Shown here: one piece after another, positions 13,465-13,602 of the stretch | Layout: the number at the start of each line of letters is the position of its first letter | Position numbering within the stretch: the stretch's first letter is position 1 | NCBI GenBank assembly: GCA_036399695.1 | Contig: DASWMP010000226.1 | Coordinates: forward strand, 1-13,602 | Reading direction: 5' to 3' | Origin: DASVEE01 sp036399695 | GTDB lineage: Bacteria; Acidobacteriota; Thermoanaerobaculia; Gp7-AA8 | DNA length: 13,602 bases | Notes under the pieces: generated by a model | Told to the model about the DNA's origin: nothing | Seen by the model: the letters and a program-made list of their open reading frames with translations, nothing else | Databases searched by the model: none | Position numbers and translations under genes: made by a program

Positions 13465-13573
13465 GAGAAGCGTTGTCCGTTGCTCGTTGTCTGTTGTCCG
13501 TGCTGCGCTATGCCGTGATCAATCGCGTAGCGCAGCACGGAAAACGGACAACGGAAAACGGACAACCCTTCTC
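13465..13573. repeat. Heptad-armed hairpin (copy C, TTGTCCG type)
   Basis: Arms 13465-13510 and 13528-13573 are each 46 nt and pair with six mismatches and no gaps around a 17-nt loop. Each arm is GAGAAG, four 7-mers of TTGTCCG/TTTTCCG type, then TGCTGCGCTA. The cap GTGCTGCGCT is the same as in the copies at 2578-2662 and 10004-10126, while the heptamer has changed from TTKTTGG to TTKTCCG. It lies upstream of the receptor gene; whether it follows a gene beyond the window edge cannot be seen. Confidence 0.88.
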
Positions 13574-13602
13574 GCGAGACCTTCCCCCTTACCTCGTCTG
13601 AC

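Overview
The window is GC-rich, tightly coded bacterial chromosome. No rRNA, tRNA, CRISPR array, transposase or phage gene was seen. An ECF sigma/anti-sigma/Spy-like operon, a long secreted carboxypeptidase-regulatory-repeat protein, a receptor fused to a peptide-binding domain and many palindromic intergenic repeats would suit Acidobacteriota (for example Thermoanaerobaculia or Vicinamibacteria) or a similar soil or sediment phylum. That placement is inference; no marker gene settles it.

Layout. 1-293 is non-coding and holds a TTTTTGG array and a long imperfect hairpin. 294-1626 (-) is an MFS transporter whose stop overlaps a 54-residue tail-anchored small protein. 1692-2534 (+), divergent, is IspH. 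2535-2691 is a convergent junction with a heptad-armed hairpin. 2692-4242 (-) carries a receiver-like protein lacking the phosphorylation residues and, upstream of it, a TOBE-containing ABC ATPase-like protein lacking essentially every catalytic motif. 4276-4392 is a long hairpin built from 9-bp repeats. 4400-5918 (-) is a three-gene stress operon of ECF sigma factor, zinc-finger anti-sigma factor and Spy/CpxP-like periplasmic protein, all overlapping. 6003-8357 (+) is a large secreted protein with Cys-paired beta domains and a TIG domain. Its stop overlaps the start of a frameshifted secreted-protein gene that decays into a 21/42-bp minisatellite and then a nested palindrome (8357-9092). 9099-9992 (-) is an EamA/DMT transporter. 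10149-13346 (-) is a 1065-residue methyl-accepting protein whose cytoplasmic signalling domain runs directly into a complete SBP_bac_5 peptide-binding domain. 13347-13602 is non-coding, with a GC heptad array and another heptad-armed hairpin.

Three things stand out. First, the receptor-SBP_bac_5 fusion has only about six residues outside the membrane, so the binding domain should sense a cytoplasmic ligand. Second, two adjacent pseudoenzymes (ABC-like and receiver-like) sit downstream of the ECF operon. Third, a set of long hairpins has arms of tandem 7-mers (or 9-mers). Three of them share a GTGCT[G/C]CGCT cap and 17-19-nt loops, and nearly all lie within 40 nt downstream of a stop codon, which suggests a repeat family tied to transcript 3' ends. 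Family calls are from reading motifs; no database search was run.
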